Source: Sphingobacteriaceae bacterium UBA2059
GTDB lineage: Bacteria > Bacteroidota > Bacteroidia > Sphingobacteriales > Sphingobacteriaceae
Direction of reading: 5' to 3'
Length of the DNA: 18,107 nucleotides
Assembly: GCA_002332615.1 (NCBI GenBank)
Contig: DDAL01000017.1
Span: forward strand, 4,726-22,832
Shown here one piece after another: positions 1 through 7,785 of this stretch (its first letter is position 1; the number at the start of each line of letters is the position of its first letter). The translations under genes and the position numbers were made by a program. The notes beneath the pieces were generated by a model that saw only the letters and a program-made list of their open reading frames with translations, did no database searches and was not told the DNA's origin.

Positions 1-1528
1 CTGTTATTCCGTAAGGTACCAGATAATCTGCCTGATCTGCGGCGATCAGTCTGCTATTTTCCATCCTGGCAGTCTGCATATCGCCGGCAGACATAGAATA
101 ATAACCAGTATCCGAAAAGTTCAGTTTGGTAAAAAGCTGAACCACCGCTTCTGTTTGCAGGTGGTGCCGGCTCAGGGGCAGGTTGCCCTCTTTCTTTTTT
201 TCAAGTTCCAAAGCAAGCGAGTCGCTCATTCTTTTAACATCTACAGCCACAACAGGCTGCAAACTTTCAATGCCATGCTCATTGGCCAGGTAGCGTATTA
301 CATCTTTCATGCGACTTTCATCCTTTTGAGCAGGAGCCTGCTGCAAAGGCTGCAGCAGGCCTTGAGAAAAAGCGCCATATTTGCTAAACAACTTAACAAG
401 CTCTGCCTGCTGCGAGCGCCTGGAAACCGAAAAGGCACTTTGCGGACCATAAACAGATACCAGGATCACTGCGCAAAGGCTTATTGGAATAATCAGTATG
501 TTGGCATTCTTAGAAACGAGGAACCAGGCACTTATAAAGGAAAGCCACAAGGCCAGCATAATTAGAAAGTACCGTTCTTCAGTAATGCCATACCTGCCTA
601 TACGGGCTATAATAGCCGCTATTAAAAGTAGAATGAGAGGCACCATTAAAAAATAAAAGCTTTTGCTGTAGGTATTGATCCACTTGTTTTCTTCCAGATG
701 CCTTATAGGGTAAACCAGCAGCTGAGAGAGAATGCCAAAAACGGCATAGCCAAGTATGAGCGCAGACACCATGCCTTTAGGCAGGTTCCATTCAACCAGT
801 ATTTTAACTTCATAAGCCAGCAATATAAGCACGTATAATGTAGCCAGAGGGATGAGTACATATTGGGTAAACACCTTCAGGCCTTTAGGATAGACAGTTG
901 GTGCGCCTGTGACAACCGAAGGAACACCTGCCAGAAAGAAAAAGGTAAAAAACAAGCCCGCCAGCAAAGCAAAAAGAATGCTGTAAGTGGTATTGCTAAA
1001 ACCAAGGTTAAAAAGCGCATTGAGAGCTGCTATAGCTGCAGAGATGCCTGCAAACAGCACAGCGGCATATAAGCCTCCGGTTAAAACCCGCAAAAACAAG
1101 CTCTTGTTAAACTCCCAGAAGGCGTGTACGTTTGGCTTTTTGCTAAAAGCGGCAAAAGACACCAGCAGATGAAATGCCGCGGCCAGCAAAAAAAAACGTA
1201 AAAAGTCAGCCTCTCTGGCAGCAGGGTTAAGCGCCAGGAAGAACGCCAAAGCAAGAGCAAGAGGCACCAGACGCAGCACAACTTTACGACCCGGAGGCAA
1301 CAAGCGGCTTTCGGCAAACAGCGTGGCCGAAAGACTAAGTACCAGCCCCAGCCCGGATGCGCAGAGCACCCTTATCCATACAGCTTCCTGCTCCCGATGC
1401 AGGTCGCTTATTTCTATCAGTACAATGGACGCCAGCGTACCAAGCAGCGCAAAAGCTGTTTCGAAAGGAAAACGCCTGATAATTGAACGCATCTGGCCAA
1501 TAATATTAAAAACTGAAGGGAGTTTCAT
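1..1528 (-). CDS. DUF4153 family membrane protein, partial (C-terminus beyond left edge)
   Basis: An open frame of 509 codons runs from an ATG at 1528 to the left edge without a stop, so only the N-terminal part is present. The protein begins MKLPSVFNIIGQM and is strongly hydrophobic, with roughly ten membrane-spanning segments in the first ~370 residues (for example around YAAVLFAGISAA and YSILFALLAGLFFTFFFLAG). A more polar, charged part follows, starting near GPQSAFSVSRRSQQ, and is probably a soluble domain. The segment order, the PTVYPKGLKVFTQYVL region and the switch to a soluble C-terminal part fit the DUF4153 family, which is common in Bacteroidota and has no established function; this is recognised from memory, not searched. 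The location is presumably the inner membrane. It is divergent from the lipoprotein gene at 1653, with 124 bp between the two starts. A nine-A run near 1190 stays in frame, so no frameshift is seen. Confidence 0.82.
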   Translation of the reverse strand, partial: MKLPSVFNIIGQMRSIIRRFPFETAFALLGTLASIVLIEISDLHREQEAVWIRVLCASGLGLVLSLSATLFAESRLLPPGRKVVLRLVPLALALAFFLALNPAAREADFLRFFLLAAAFHLLVSFAAFSKKPNVHAFWEFNKSLFLRVLTGGLYAAVLFAGISAAIAALNALFNLGFSNTTYSILFALLAGLFFTFFFLAGVPSVVTGAPTVYPKGLKVFTQYVLIPLATLYVLILLAYEVKILVEWNLPKGMVSALILGYAVFGILSQLLVYPIRHLEENKWINTYSKSFYFLMVPLILLLIAAIIARIGRYGITEERYFLIMLALWLSFISAWFLVSKNANILIIPISLCAVILVSVYGPQSAFSVSRRSQQAELVKLFSKYGAFSQGLLQPLQQAPAQKDESRMKDVIRYLANEHGIESLQPVVAVDVKRMSDSLALELEKKKEGNLPLSRHHLQTEAVVQLFTKLNFSDTGYYSMSAGDMQTARMENSRLIAADQADYLVPYGIT

Positions 1529-1571
1529 TTGCTGTGAACTAGTGTATATACAACCATATCGGTATTTTTAT

Positions 1572-1617
1572 GTTTCATACTATAAGCTGAAACAAAAACA
1601 CGCCAAGCGATCAGCTT
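1572..1617. repeat. Interlocked inverted repeats between two divergent genes
   Basis: In the 124-bp divergent gap, GTTTCA (1572-1577) pairs with TGAAAC (1588-1593), and AAGCTGA (1584-1590) pairs with TCAGCTT (1611-1617). The two pairs share the bases around 1588-1590, so they are mutually exclusive as hairpins or could be separate protein sites. No good TAnnTTTG box was found in this gap. An operator or an mRNA leader structure is possible; short inverted repeats also arise by chance. Confidence 0.25.
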
Positions 1618-1652
1618 AACATAGTAAGAATATTTATTCAAACCTGCCCGAT

Positions 1653-2240
1653 ATGCTCAAGACAAAGATTCATAAAATTATCGCTCTATACACCGCAACA
1701 GCGCTTTTTTTTACGGGCAGCTGCGGCCCTTCAGGCACTAAGGAGCAGAGCAAGCCGGCAGACAGCCTGGCCGCAAAGGAGGATACCTCTTACGCCGCCC
1801 GCATGAACTCAGATACCACCTTAAACCCTCTGCTCCCCCGCCCCCTGAATGCCAGCCAGCAATACGCCTATCTAAGTGCCCTAAAAAGGCGGGGCGATCA
1901 CTGGACCTGCGAAGCAGATTTTCTGGACTTTTACTACGGCGAAAAGGCTACAGAGGTAGCCAGGAAGCGGGGCGACGCTATTGCTGATACGGCAAAAGAT
2001 GGCACATTAAGCTGGTGGGTACCCAATAATTACTACATAGTCAATGATGATAAAACACGAAAAACGCTTACACTGCATAAAGACGCCCGGATTTATACCA
2101 TTGACTATGAAGATGAACTTAAAAGCAAAAAAATACACCCCGACAGTTTGATTAAAACCAGTTACATGGAATCGCGGCTGTTTGTGCTTACACTCAGCGG
2201 AGATGAAATTACAGCTGTAAAACAACAATATATTCCTTAA
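1653..2240 (+). CDS. Putative lipoprotein of unknown function (195 aa)
   Basis: The N-terminus has two or three lysines, a hydrophobic stretch (residues 9-20) and a lipobox-like TGSC ending in Cys24. A low-complexity polar linker follows. This is typical of an exported lipoprotein that would sit on a membrane facing the periplasm or the cell surface. From about residue 70 there is a compact domain with the features WTCEADFLDFYYG (84-96), then a basic ARKRGD segment, then PNNYYIVNDD (124-133), then TLTLHKDARIYTI. The order acidic-aromatic-G, then YYI-ND, then a short beta hairpin recalls a family of small secreted proteins in other bacteria in which a 'dYYIrNd' motif precedes a conserved beta strand. 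This is recollection only, and no function is known to me. The stop is 5 nt before the next start, so the two genes are probably cotranscribed. Confidence 0.72.
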   Translation: MLKTKIHKIIALYTATALFFTGSCGPSGTKEQSKPADSLAAKEDTSYAARMNSDTTLNPLLPRPLNASQQYAYLSALKRRGDHWTCEADFLDFYYGEKATEVARKRGDAIADTAKDGTLSWWVPNNYYIVNDDKTRKTLTLHKDARIYTIDYEDELKSKKIHPDSLIKTSYMESRLFVLTLSGDEITAVKQQYIP

Positions 2241-2245
2241 GCCCT

Positions 2246-2446
2246 ATGCCATCATCCGTAGTTAAACATGTTGAATACCTGGCAGACAGACGTATACTAA
2301 GGGTTACTTTTTTGTCGGGCCTGGTATACGACTACCTCAACGTACCCGAAAAAGTATATAAAGAAATGAAAGCATCTGCATCCAAGGGCCGGTTTTTGAA
2401 CTACCGCATAAAAGACCATTTTGACTATGTAAAAACCGCCGGATAA
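2246..2446 (+). CDS. KTSC domain-containing protein (66 aa)
   Basis: A single small domain fills the whole protein. It opens with PSSVVKHVEY, followed by the beta strand pair RILRVTFLSG and LVYDYLNVPEKVYKEM, and ends with a SKGRFLNYRIKDHF segment. This matches the KTSC domain (named after the C-terminal part of certain lysyl-tRNA synthetases), which is often found as a free-standing protein of 60-80 residues and is suspected to bind nucleic acid. No enzymatic residues are expected. It starts 5 nt after the lipoprotein gene, which implies cotranscription, although a functional link between a surface lipoprotein and a cytosolic KTSC protein is not obvious. The family assignment is good; the role is not established. 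Confidence 0.88.
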   Translation: MPSSVVKHVEYLADRRILRVTFLSGLVYDYLNVPEKVYKEMKASASKGRFLNYRIKDHFDYVKTAG

Positions 2447-2468
2447 CACCGCCCGGAATTTTAAACAA

Positions 2469-2502
2469 AAACGGGAGCACGCCTTGAGGTGTGCTCCCGT
2501 TT
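2469..2502 (-). terminator. Strong hairpin terminator between convergent KTSC and ppdK genes
   Basis: A perfect 12-bp inverted repeat (2469-2480 and 2491-2502, core CGGGAGCAC/GTGCTCCCG) can extend by three further pairs, one of them G-T, leaving a TTGA loop. Read on the minus strand, the stem is followed by TTTTTGTTT, a proper U tract for ppdK. On the plus strand only a short T run follows, so termination of the KTSC unit there is probably weaker. Confidence 0.85.
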
Positions 2503-2521
2503 AGAATAGGTGAATAGTTGT

Positions 2522-5263
2522 TTACTTACTTTGCTCAAGGGCAGCTTGTGCAGCAGCCAGACGCGCAATAGGCACGCGGAAAGAAGAGCAGCTCACGTAG
2601 TTTAAGCCCATAGACTGGAAAAACTTAACACTATCAGGATCGCCGCCATGCTCGCCGCAAACTCCTACTTTAAGGTTCTTCTTAGTCGAGCGACCTCTCT
2701 CAACACCCATTTTCACCAACTGACCCACGCCATCCTGATCGATGCTTTGAAAAGGATCGTCTGCAAGGATCTTATTTTCAAGATACGTTGGCAGGAAGCT
2801 TCCAATATCATCCCGGCTAAAGCCGAAGCTCATTTGAGTAAGGTCATTGGTACCGAAGCTAAAGAAGTCGGCCACCTCGGCCATTTTATCGGCCATCATT
2901 GCAGCTCTTGGTATTTCGATCATGGTACCAAACAGGTAAGGCACTTCTACGCCCAGTTTTTCTACCACTTCGGCATACACACGGTCAACAATTTTCTTTT
3001 GATCCACAAGCTCCGTTTCGGCACAGGTAACAGGGATCATAATTTCCGGATGCGCCTGCTTTCCTTCCTTAATGAGTTCGCCGGCAGCCTCAAGAATAGC
3101 CCTTATCTGCGTTTCGGTTACTTCGGGATAGCTGATACCCAGGCGTACACCTCTGTGTCCAAGCATTGGGTTGTTTTCAACCAGGCTGCTTGTTATTCTG
3201 CTCAGGGTATTCAAGTCAACATTAAGCTCTTTACTCAGCTCTTCCAGCTTTGCCTTGTCATGAGGAACAAACTCATGCAGAGGAGGATCTAAAAGGCGAA
3301 CAGTTACCGGCAGTCCGTTTACAGCTTCCATAGTAGCTTTCATATCCTTTTTTATAAAAGGGAAAAGCTCATTCAAAGCAGCCTTACGCTTTTCGGTAGT
3401 GTTGCTCATGATCATCTTTCTTAAGAGGAACAGAGGCTTATCACTTCCTTCTCCGTAAAACATATGCTCTGTACGGAACAGGCCAATACCTTCTGCACCA
3501 AATGAAAGCGCCTGCTGCGCATCATGAGGAGTATCGGCATTGGCACGCACCTGCATGGTCTTGTATTTATCTACAAGGGTCATTAAAACGGTATATGCTT
3601 TGTTTTCATTCAGATCTATATCTACCAGAGGCAGCTGACCGGCATATACCAGGCCTTTAGTACCATTTAAGCTTAACCAGTCGCCCTCATTTACCCTGGC
3701 TCCTGTTTTAGTAGTAAAGTAAGTACCATCGGTGCTAATTTCAATATCGCTGCAACCAACAATACAGCATTTGCCCCAGCCGCGCGCCACAAGAGCCGCG
3801 TGAGAGGTCATACCTCCTTTACTTGTAAGAATAGCCTGGGCCTTATGCATGCCATCCACATCTTCCGGCGAAGTTTCCTCTCTTACAAGGATCACCTTTT
3901 CGCCGTTTGCAGCGGCAGCAACAGCAGCTTCCGATGAGAACACCACTTTGCCCAAAGCACCACCGGGACCGGCAGGCAGACCTTTAGCTACCGGAGAAAC
4001 GGCTTTTTCTGCCTTAGGATCAATCATAGGGAGCAAAAGCTCAACCAGCTGATTTGGAGCCACGCGTGCCAAAGCTGTTTTGTCGTCTATAAAACCTGCC
4101 TCGTACATTTCGGCTGCCATGCGCACGGCGGCAATACCGTTTCTTTTTCCAACGCGGCATTGCAGCATGTAGAGTGTACCTTTTTCAATGGTAAACTCGA
4201 TATCCTGCATATCCAGATAGTGGTTTTCAAGACGATCCTGAATTTCATGAAGCTGCTTATACGCCTCAGGCATAATACTTTCAAGCGTAGTAAACTGCTT
4301 GTTCTGGTCGTTCTTTGAATATTCGTTTATAGGACTTGGAGTTCTTATACCGGCAACAACATCTTCTCCCTGAGCGTTTATAAGATACTCGCCATAAAAA
4401 TGATTTTCGCCTGTACCCGGATTTCTGGTAAATGCAACCCCGGTAGCGCTGTCATCTCCCATGTTCCCAAATACCATAGCCTGCACGTTCACTGCAGTTC
4501 CCCAAGCATCAGGAATACGCTCAATACGACGATACTCTACCGCACGTTTACCATTCCAGCTGGCAAACACGGCGCCGATACCACCCATCAGCTGCTCCAT
4601 AGGATCATCCGGAAAAGGCTGTCCCAGTAACTCGGATATCATGCCTTTAAATCGCTGTACGAGTCCTTTAAGATCGTCAACACTCAGGTCGGTATCGTTG
4701 GTATACCCTTTTTGATGCTTTACTTCTTCAAGAGCCTCATCCATTATTTTACGGATTCCCTTACCCTGAGCCGGCTCGCGGCCACTTGCCTTTTCCATTA
4801 CCACGTCGGCATACATCATAATCAGCCTTCTGTATGCATCATATGCAAAGCGCTCATCGCCGGTTTTGGCAATAAGTCCTTTTATCGTTTTTTCGGTAAG
4901 GCCTACATTTAATACGGTATCCATCATACCGGGCATAGATCTTCTGGCCCCTGACCTTACTGATAATAAAAGTGGATTTTCTTCGTCGCCAAATTTTTTG
5001 CCCATAAGTACCTCAACTTCCTTCAAAGAAGCGTTGATCTCATCATTTAGGCTTGCAGGATATGTTCTGCCATTATCATAGTAGTACGTACAAACTTCGG
5101 TAGTAAGTGTAAAGCCCGGAGGAACAGGTAATTTAAGGTTTGGATGACCCGCCATTTCGGCCAGGTTTGCTCCCTTACCTCCAAGCAGATTTTTCATCGA
5201 TTCGTTTCCATCGGCTTTACCTCCGCCGAAAAAATACACATACTTTTCGTTTTTTGTTTCCAT
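2522..5263 (-). CDS. ppdK: Pyruvate, phosphate dikinase
   Basis: The enzyme interconverts pyruvate + ATP + Pi and PEP + AMP + PPi in the cytosol. With the start chosen here (ATG at 5263, protein METKNEKYVYFFGGGKADG) it has 913 residues, slightly longer than the usual 870-880. An N-terminal ATP-grasp-like nucleotide domain carries LLGGKGANLAEM and LLLSVRSGARRSMPGMMDTV. The central swivelling domain has the phosphohistidine motif GGMTSHAALVARG, with His near residue 488. The C-terminal PEP/pyruvate TIM barrel contains GIGLFRTEHMF, FGTNDLTQM and VCGEHGGDP, with the catalytic Cys near residue 869. The frame stays open for 50 codons upstream (to 5413), but those residues (MSIQTFSGAYRQHH...) look like translated leader and homology begins right at METKNEK. 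asnA lies upstream on the same strand after a 528-bp gap, and a strong hairpin follows the gene. Confidence 0.96.
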   Translation of the reverse strand: METKNEKYVYFFGGGKADGNESMKNLLGGKGANLAEMAGHPNLKLPVPPGFTLTTEVCTYYYDNGRTYPASLNDEINASLKEVEVLMGKKFGDEENPLLLSVRSGARRSMPGMMDTVLNVGLTEKTIKGLIAKTGDERFAYDAYRRLIMMYADVVMEKASGREPAQGKGIRKIMDEALEEVKHQKGYTNDTDLSVDDLKGLVQRFKGMISELLGQPFPDDPMEQLMGGIGAVFASWNGKRAVEYRRIERIPDAWGTAVNVQAMVFGNMGDDSATGVAFTRNPGTGENHFYGEYLINAQGEDVVAGIRTPSPINEYSKNDQNKQFTTLESIMPEAYKQLHEIQDRLENHYLDMQDIEFTIEKGTLYMLQCRVGKRNGIAAVRMAAEMYEAGFIDDKTALARVAPNQLVELLLPMIDPKAEKAVSPVAKGLPAGPGGALGKVVFSSEAAVAAAANGEKVILVREETSPEDVDGMHKAQAILTSKGGMTSHAALVARGWGKCCIVGCSDIEISTDGTYFTTKTGARVNEGDWLSLNGTKGLVYAGQLPLVDIDLNENKAYTVLMTLVDKYKTMQVRANADTPHDAQQALSFGAEGIGLFRTEHMFYGEGSDKPLFLLRKMIMSNTTEKRKAALNELFPFIKKDMKATMEAVNGLPVTVRLLDPPLHEFVPHDKAKLEELSKELNVDLNTLSRITSSLVENNPMLGHRGVRLGISYPEVTETQIRAILEAAGELIKEGKQAHPEIMIPVTCAETELVDQKKIVDRVYAEVVEKLGVEVPYLFGTMIEIPRAAMMADKMAEVADFFSFGTNDLTQMSFGFSRDDIGSFLPTYLENKILADDPFQSIDQDGVGQLVKMGVERGRSTKKNLKVGVCGEHGGDPDSVKFFQSMGLNYVSCSSFRVPIARLAAAQAALEQSK

Positions 5264-5791
5264 TCTAATGGGTTTAAAATTATTATAATCGGGTTTTTTC
5301 CTTTGTAATTTATTGGTTGTAAAATAGCAAAAAAGGTCTATATGAATAGGTGATTGTGAGCACATTTTGAGATGATGTTGCCTATAAGCACCGCTAAAAG
5401 TCTGTATACTCACAGCTTAAGCGCCTGTTTCGGCGTACCGGAGACAGGGTGCCCGCTATTTTAGGCTGCAGAGGGAAGCCTCCCTTTAACCAAAAGAAGG
5501 ATTTACGGGAGCGGCCAGACAGAATTCCGACTACCGCCGCAAATCACGCTGAACCCGGGCAATGCTACAAAAAGCAGCCTCCGCTTCACCTTGGTTTGTA
5601 GAAAAAGCTGACAAGATACTGTGCAATGCCTGCATCTAAAAAGTACCTCAGTCGTGCCTTAAAGGCAAATTAACGAACCAGGTACGAACCAGGTACGTTT
5701 AAATTGCCTTTAAATCACAGTGAAATTTCGGGAAGTAGCTGGCGGGATCTATCATCATGCGCCGGTGCCTTTGCACCTGCGCTCGCAGCAT
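5264..5791 (-). other. Structured 528-bp non-coding region between asnA and ppdK
   Basis: No convincing gene is seen on either strand. The region is full of pairing segments: CTACAAA (5565-5571) with TTTGTAG (5595-5601); 5500-5508 with 5537-5545 (nine pairs on the minus strand, one of them G-U, but an A-C mismatch on the plus strand); TGCCCG (5450-5455) with CGGGCA (5556-5561), which would enclose the previous stem; and the tandem-repeat hairpin listed separately. A GC-rich stem just after the asnA stop, around 5758-5780, has no U tract. No TAnnTTTG box on the minus strand was found to serve ppdK. It may be a long ppdK leader, a small RNA gene or a decayed mobile element. I did not recognise any known riboswitch. 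Confidence 0.5.
5660..5712. repeat. Hairpin whose loop is two tandem copies of an 11-bp repeat
   Basis: GAACCAGGTAC occurs twice back to back (5675-5685 and 5686-5696). The 22-nt pair is flanked by inverted arms, TAAAGGCAA...TTAAC (5660-5674) and GTTTAA...TTGCCTTTA (5697-5712): nine perfect pairs, one A-A mismatch, four more pairs, then a bulge and a C-G pair. The left arm also overlaps a TGCCTT-A-AAGGCA palindrome (5655-5667), so alternative folds exist. The arms are not followed by a clear U tract, so this is not a standard terminator. The structure is direct from the sequence; its role is unknown. Confidence 0.6.
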
Positions 5792-6796
5792 TTACAGCAA
5801 GTGCACGCCTGCGAGGCTTGCTTTCTGTCTTTCTTCCTGCGGCCATACGCTCACCTGTACTTCGCCTATATGAGTGCCCTTGAGCATAAACATGCAGGTG
5901 CGCGACTGGCCTATACCGCCTCCGATGCTTTCGGGCAGCCCACCCGAAAGAAGCATGCTATGAAACATTAGCTTAGACCTGTCCTGGCAGTCTTTAAGGC
6001 GCAGCTGGCGGGCCAGCGAATCGGGGTTTACGCGTATACCCATGGATGATACTTCAAAGGCACACTTAAGTATAGGATGCCATACTATTATATCTCCGTT
6101 TAAACCCATATAACCATCCTCGTTGAACGAGCTCCAGTCGTCGTAATCGGCAGCGCGGCCGTCGTGCTCCTGGCCGTGAGATAAGGTTGCGCCTATACCT
6201 ATTATAAATACGGCACCAAACTCTTCTGCTGCTTTATGCTCCCGCTCCTTGGGGCTGCAGCCGGGATAGCGCTGCAAAAGCTCTTCGGAATGCAAAAACG
6301 TAATTGAAGGAGGAAGAGCAGGAAGAATGCGCGGGTTATACACCTGCACCTGGTGCTCTGTATAGAGGAACGCTTCGTAAATGCCTTTTACTGTTTGTTT
6401 AAGATAATCCAGGTTACGGTCGGCGGACAAAATATGTTTTTCCCAGTCCCACTGGTCTACATAAATGGAATGTATGGGCGAGTAATCCTCATCCGGGCGC
6501 AGCGCACGCATATCGGTTAATATGCCTCTGCCGGGCTCAACATCCAGCTCTTTCAGCCTTACCCGTTTCCATTTGGCTAAAGAATGCACTACTACGGCTT
6601 TTTGTTCATTTAGAAGCTTTACCGGAAATGTAACAGGCCGCTCAATGCCGTTCAGGTCGTCGTTTAAACCTGTACCGTCCATAACAATCAAGGGAGAGGA
6701 TACTTTAACGAGATTGAGGCGATTGGTAAGTTGCTTTGAAAAAGTATCTTTAATAAACGTAATTGCCTCTTCCCGTTTTAAAATTTCACTATCCAT
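5792..6796 (-). CDS. asnA: Aspartate-ammonia ligase (AMP-forming asparagine synthetase A)
   Basis: AsnA makes asparagine from aspartate, ammonia and ATP, releasing AMP and PPi. It is a cytosolic homodimer with a class II aminoacyl-tRNA-synthetase-like catalytic fold. The 334 residues match the usual ~330. Visible family blocks are IVMDGTGLNDDLNGIERPV (38-56), HSLAKWKR (71-78), the VDQWDWEK block (113-120) and the glycine-rich motif-3-like GGGIGQSR near residue 292 followed by HIGEVQVSVWP. The last ~15 residues (after SVWP) look like a non-conserved tail. The start gives the canonical N-terminus, and a good -7 box lies 49-56 bp upstream. ppdK follows on the same strand. The ammonia-dependent enzyme is distinct from glutamine-dependent AsnB, so the cell can make asparagine directly from ammonia. 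Confidence 0.96.
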   Translation of the reverse strand: MDSEILKREEAITFIKDTFSKQLTNRLNLVKVSSPLIVMDGTGLNDDLNGIERPVTFPVKLLNEQKAVVVHSLAKWKRVRLKELDVEPGRGILTDMRALRPDEDYSPIHSIYVDQWDWEKHILSADRNLDYLKQTVKGIYEAFLYTEHQVQVYNPRILPALPPSITFLHSEELLQRYPGCSPKEREHKAAEEFGAVFIIGIGATLSHGQEHDGRAADYDDWSSFNEDGYMGLNGDIIVWHPILKCAFEVSSMGIRVNPDSLARQLRLKDCQDRSKLMFHSMLLSGGLPESIGGGIGQSRTCMFMLKGTHIGEVQVSVWPQEERQKASLAGVHLL

Positions 6797-7173
6797 TGTT
6801 GCTAATTATTTAACCTATTGACGTATTTATTTAAAAATTATTAACAAATATAGAAATTCGTTACAAGAAACTAAAAGCAACTCCAGTTCTTTTTTGTTGA
6901 TTCCCGCCTTTTAGAAACAGCGCTTGGATTTTAATAAAAACCAGCATGCACCGGGTATATACAGGATATTACCTATTGTTTTAATAGATTTGCAGGATGG
7001 CAAGTTAGTAAATACAAAAAGAACGGCAGGTAGGCGCAGGTATAACATTTCCTTAATGAGTACCCTAAGCCATTGGTACTTTCTTTAAACATATTATTTA
7101 GCCTCCCTAACACCGCATATAGCATGTAGATGCCGTATAGCTATAGTACAGTAGTTATTATTCTTTCATTTCT
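6797..7173. other. 377-bp divergent non-coding region between asnA and tetR
   Basis: The asnA promoter occupies the left side (listed separately). On the plus strand TAGATTTG (6985-6992) matches the Bacteroidota -7 consensus TAnnTTTG, but no TTG lies at the usual distance upstream; if real, it would give tetR a leader of about 170 nt. Closer to tetR are two symmetrical sites: AGTACC-N10-GGTACT (7059-7080) and the 10-bp palindrome TATAGCTATA (7136-7145). Either could be an autoregulatory operator. No gene is seen. Confidence 0.45.
6845..6852 (-). promoter_or_regulatory. -7 box of the probable asnA promoter
   Basis: Read on the minus strand the site is TATATTTG, an exact match to the Bacteroidota -7 element TAnnTTTG. 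It would start transcription around 6838, leaving a leader of about 40 nt before the asnA ATG. The expected TTG at -33 is only approximate (TTTTAG, 18 nt upstream). Confidence 0.5.
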
Positions 7174-7785
7174 ATGTCAGCGAAGTCTAAAACCGCTAAA
7201 AAAATTGTGCTCTGTGCCCAGGCTATGTTCCTTAAGAATAACTATAGTAACGTACTGGTTGATGACATAGCCCGCGAAAGCGGTGTAAGTAAAAAAACTA
7301 TTTACAATCATTTCCGGAGCAAGCTTGACATTTTGCTGGCCAGTATTGAGCAGTTTGCTGTTGATTACAGGACCCAGGCGGAAGCAATTTTAAACGACAT
7401 TGATTTAAGCCTGAGGCAAAAGGTGACTCACTACCTGCATTTTATGTGCATGAGTTTTTCAAATACCAGTCCCGACTTCTGGACCAATCTCCGCACCACC
7501 GAACCTGAAGCATGGATAAAGCTGTGCAATTACCGGCGCGATATTTTACTTGAACACTTTAGCCGCCTCATGGACGAGGGAGTTAAAGCAGGTTATATAC
7601 GGGAGGACGCTAACAGAAACCTGGCTTTGCTTATTTACATCACGGCTATGCAACAGCTCACAGATCATGATTACATAAAGCAGTTTCCCGAAGCAATTAC
7701 CGGTTCTTTGCCGGGTGATATTGCCAGGCAGGCGGACCAGGTGGTACAGCTGCTTCTTAAGGGCCTGCTGGTAAAGGAACTCTAG
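7174..7785 (+). CDS. TetR/AcrR-family transcriptional regulator
   Basis: A 203-residue protein of typical family length. The N-terminal helix-turn-helix domain is clear: residues ~8-55 contain KIVLCAQAMFLKNNYSNVLVD, then DIARESGVSKKTIYNHF, then KLDILLASI, the usual TetR order with the recognition helix ending YNHF. The remainder is a helical ligand-binding and dimerisation domain with no strong similarity to a named subgroup; it includes a WTNLRTTEPEAW segment. Proteins of this type usually repress their own or adjacent genes until a small hydrophobic ligand binds. The gene sits 107 bp upstream of the 188-aa, peroxidase and catalase-like unit in the same direction, so that unit is the likely target (inference). 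Two palindromic sites upstream (7059-7080 and 7136-7145) could be its operators. Confidence 0.93.
   Translation: MSAKSKTAKKIVLCAQAMFLKNNYSNVLVDDIARESGVSKKTIYNHFRSKLDILLASIEQFAVDYRTQAEAILNDIDLSLRQKVTHYLHFMCMSFSNTSPDFWTNLRTTEPEAWIKLCNYRRDILLEHFSRLMDEGVKAGYIREDANRNLALLIYITAMQQLTDHDYIKQFPEAITGSLPGDIARQADQVVQLLLKGLLVKEL

Noticed and set aside
155..1619. Several plus-strand open frames (155-565, 863-1072, 1323-1619)
   Set aside because: They overlap a continuous 509-codon minus-strand frame with clear membrane-protein character (DUF4153), which explains this stretch.
2648..3292. 214-codon plus-strand open frame inside ppdK
   Set aside because: It is antisense to a highly conserved coding region, with no recognisable domain; a shadow of codon bias.
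5264..5413. 50-codon N-terminal extension of ppdK, open from 5413
   Set aside because: The residues (MSIQTFSGAYRQHH...) have no resemblance to PPDK, while the family N-terminus begins right at METKNEKYVYFF; the ATG at 5263 is preferred.
5675..5696. Tandem repeats as a CRISPR array
   Set aside because: There are only two contiguous 11-bp copies with no spacers and no cas genes in the window.
5758..5780. GC-rich stem after asnA as an intrinsic terminator
   Set aside because: The stem has a mismatch and is followed by ATGATGATAG rather than a U tract; it might still slow transcription.
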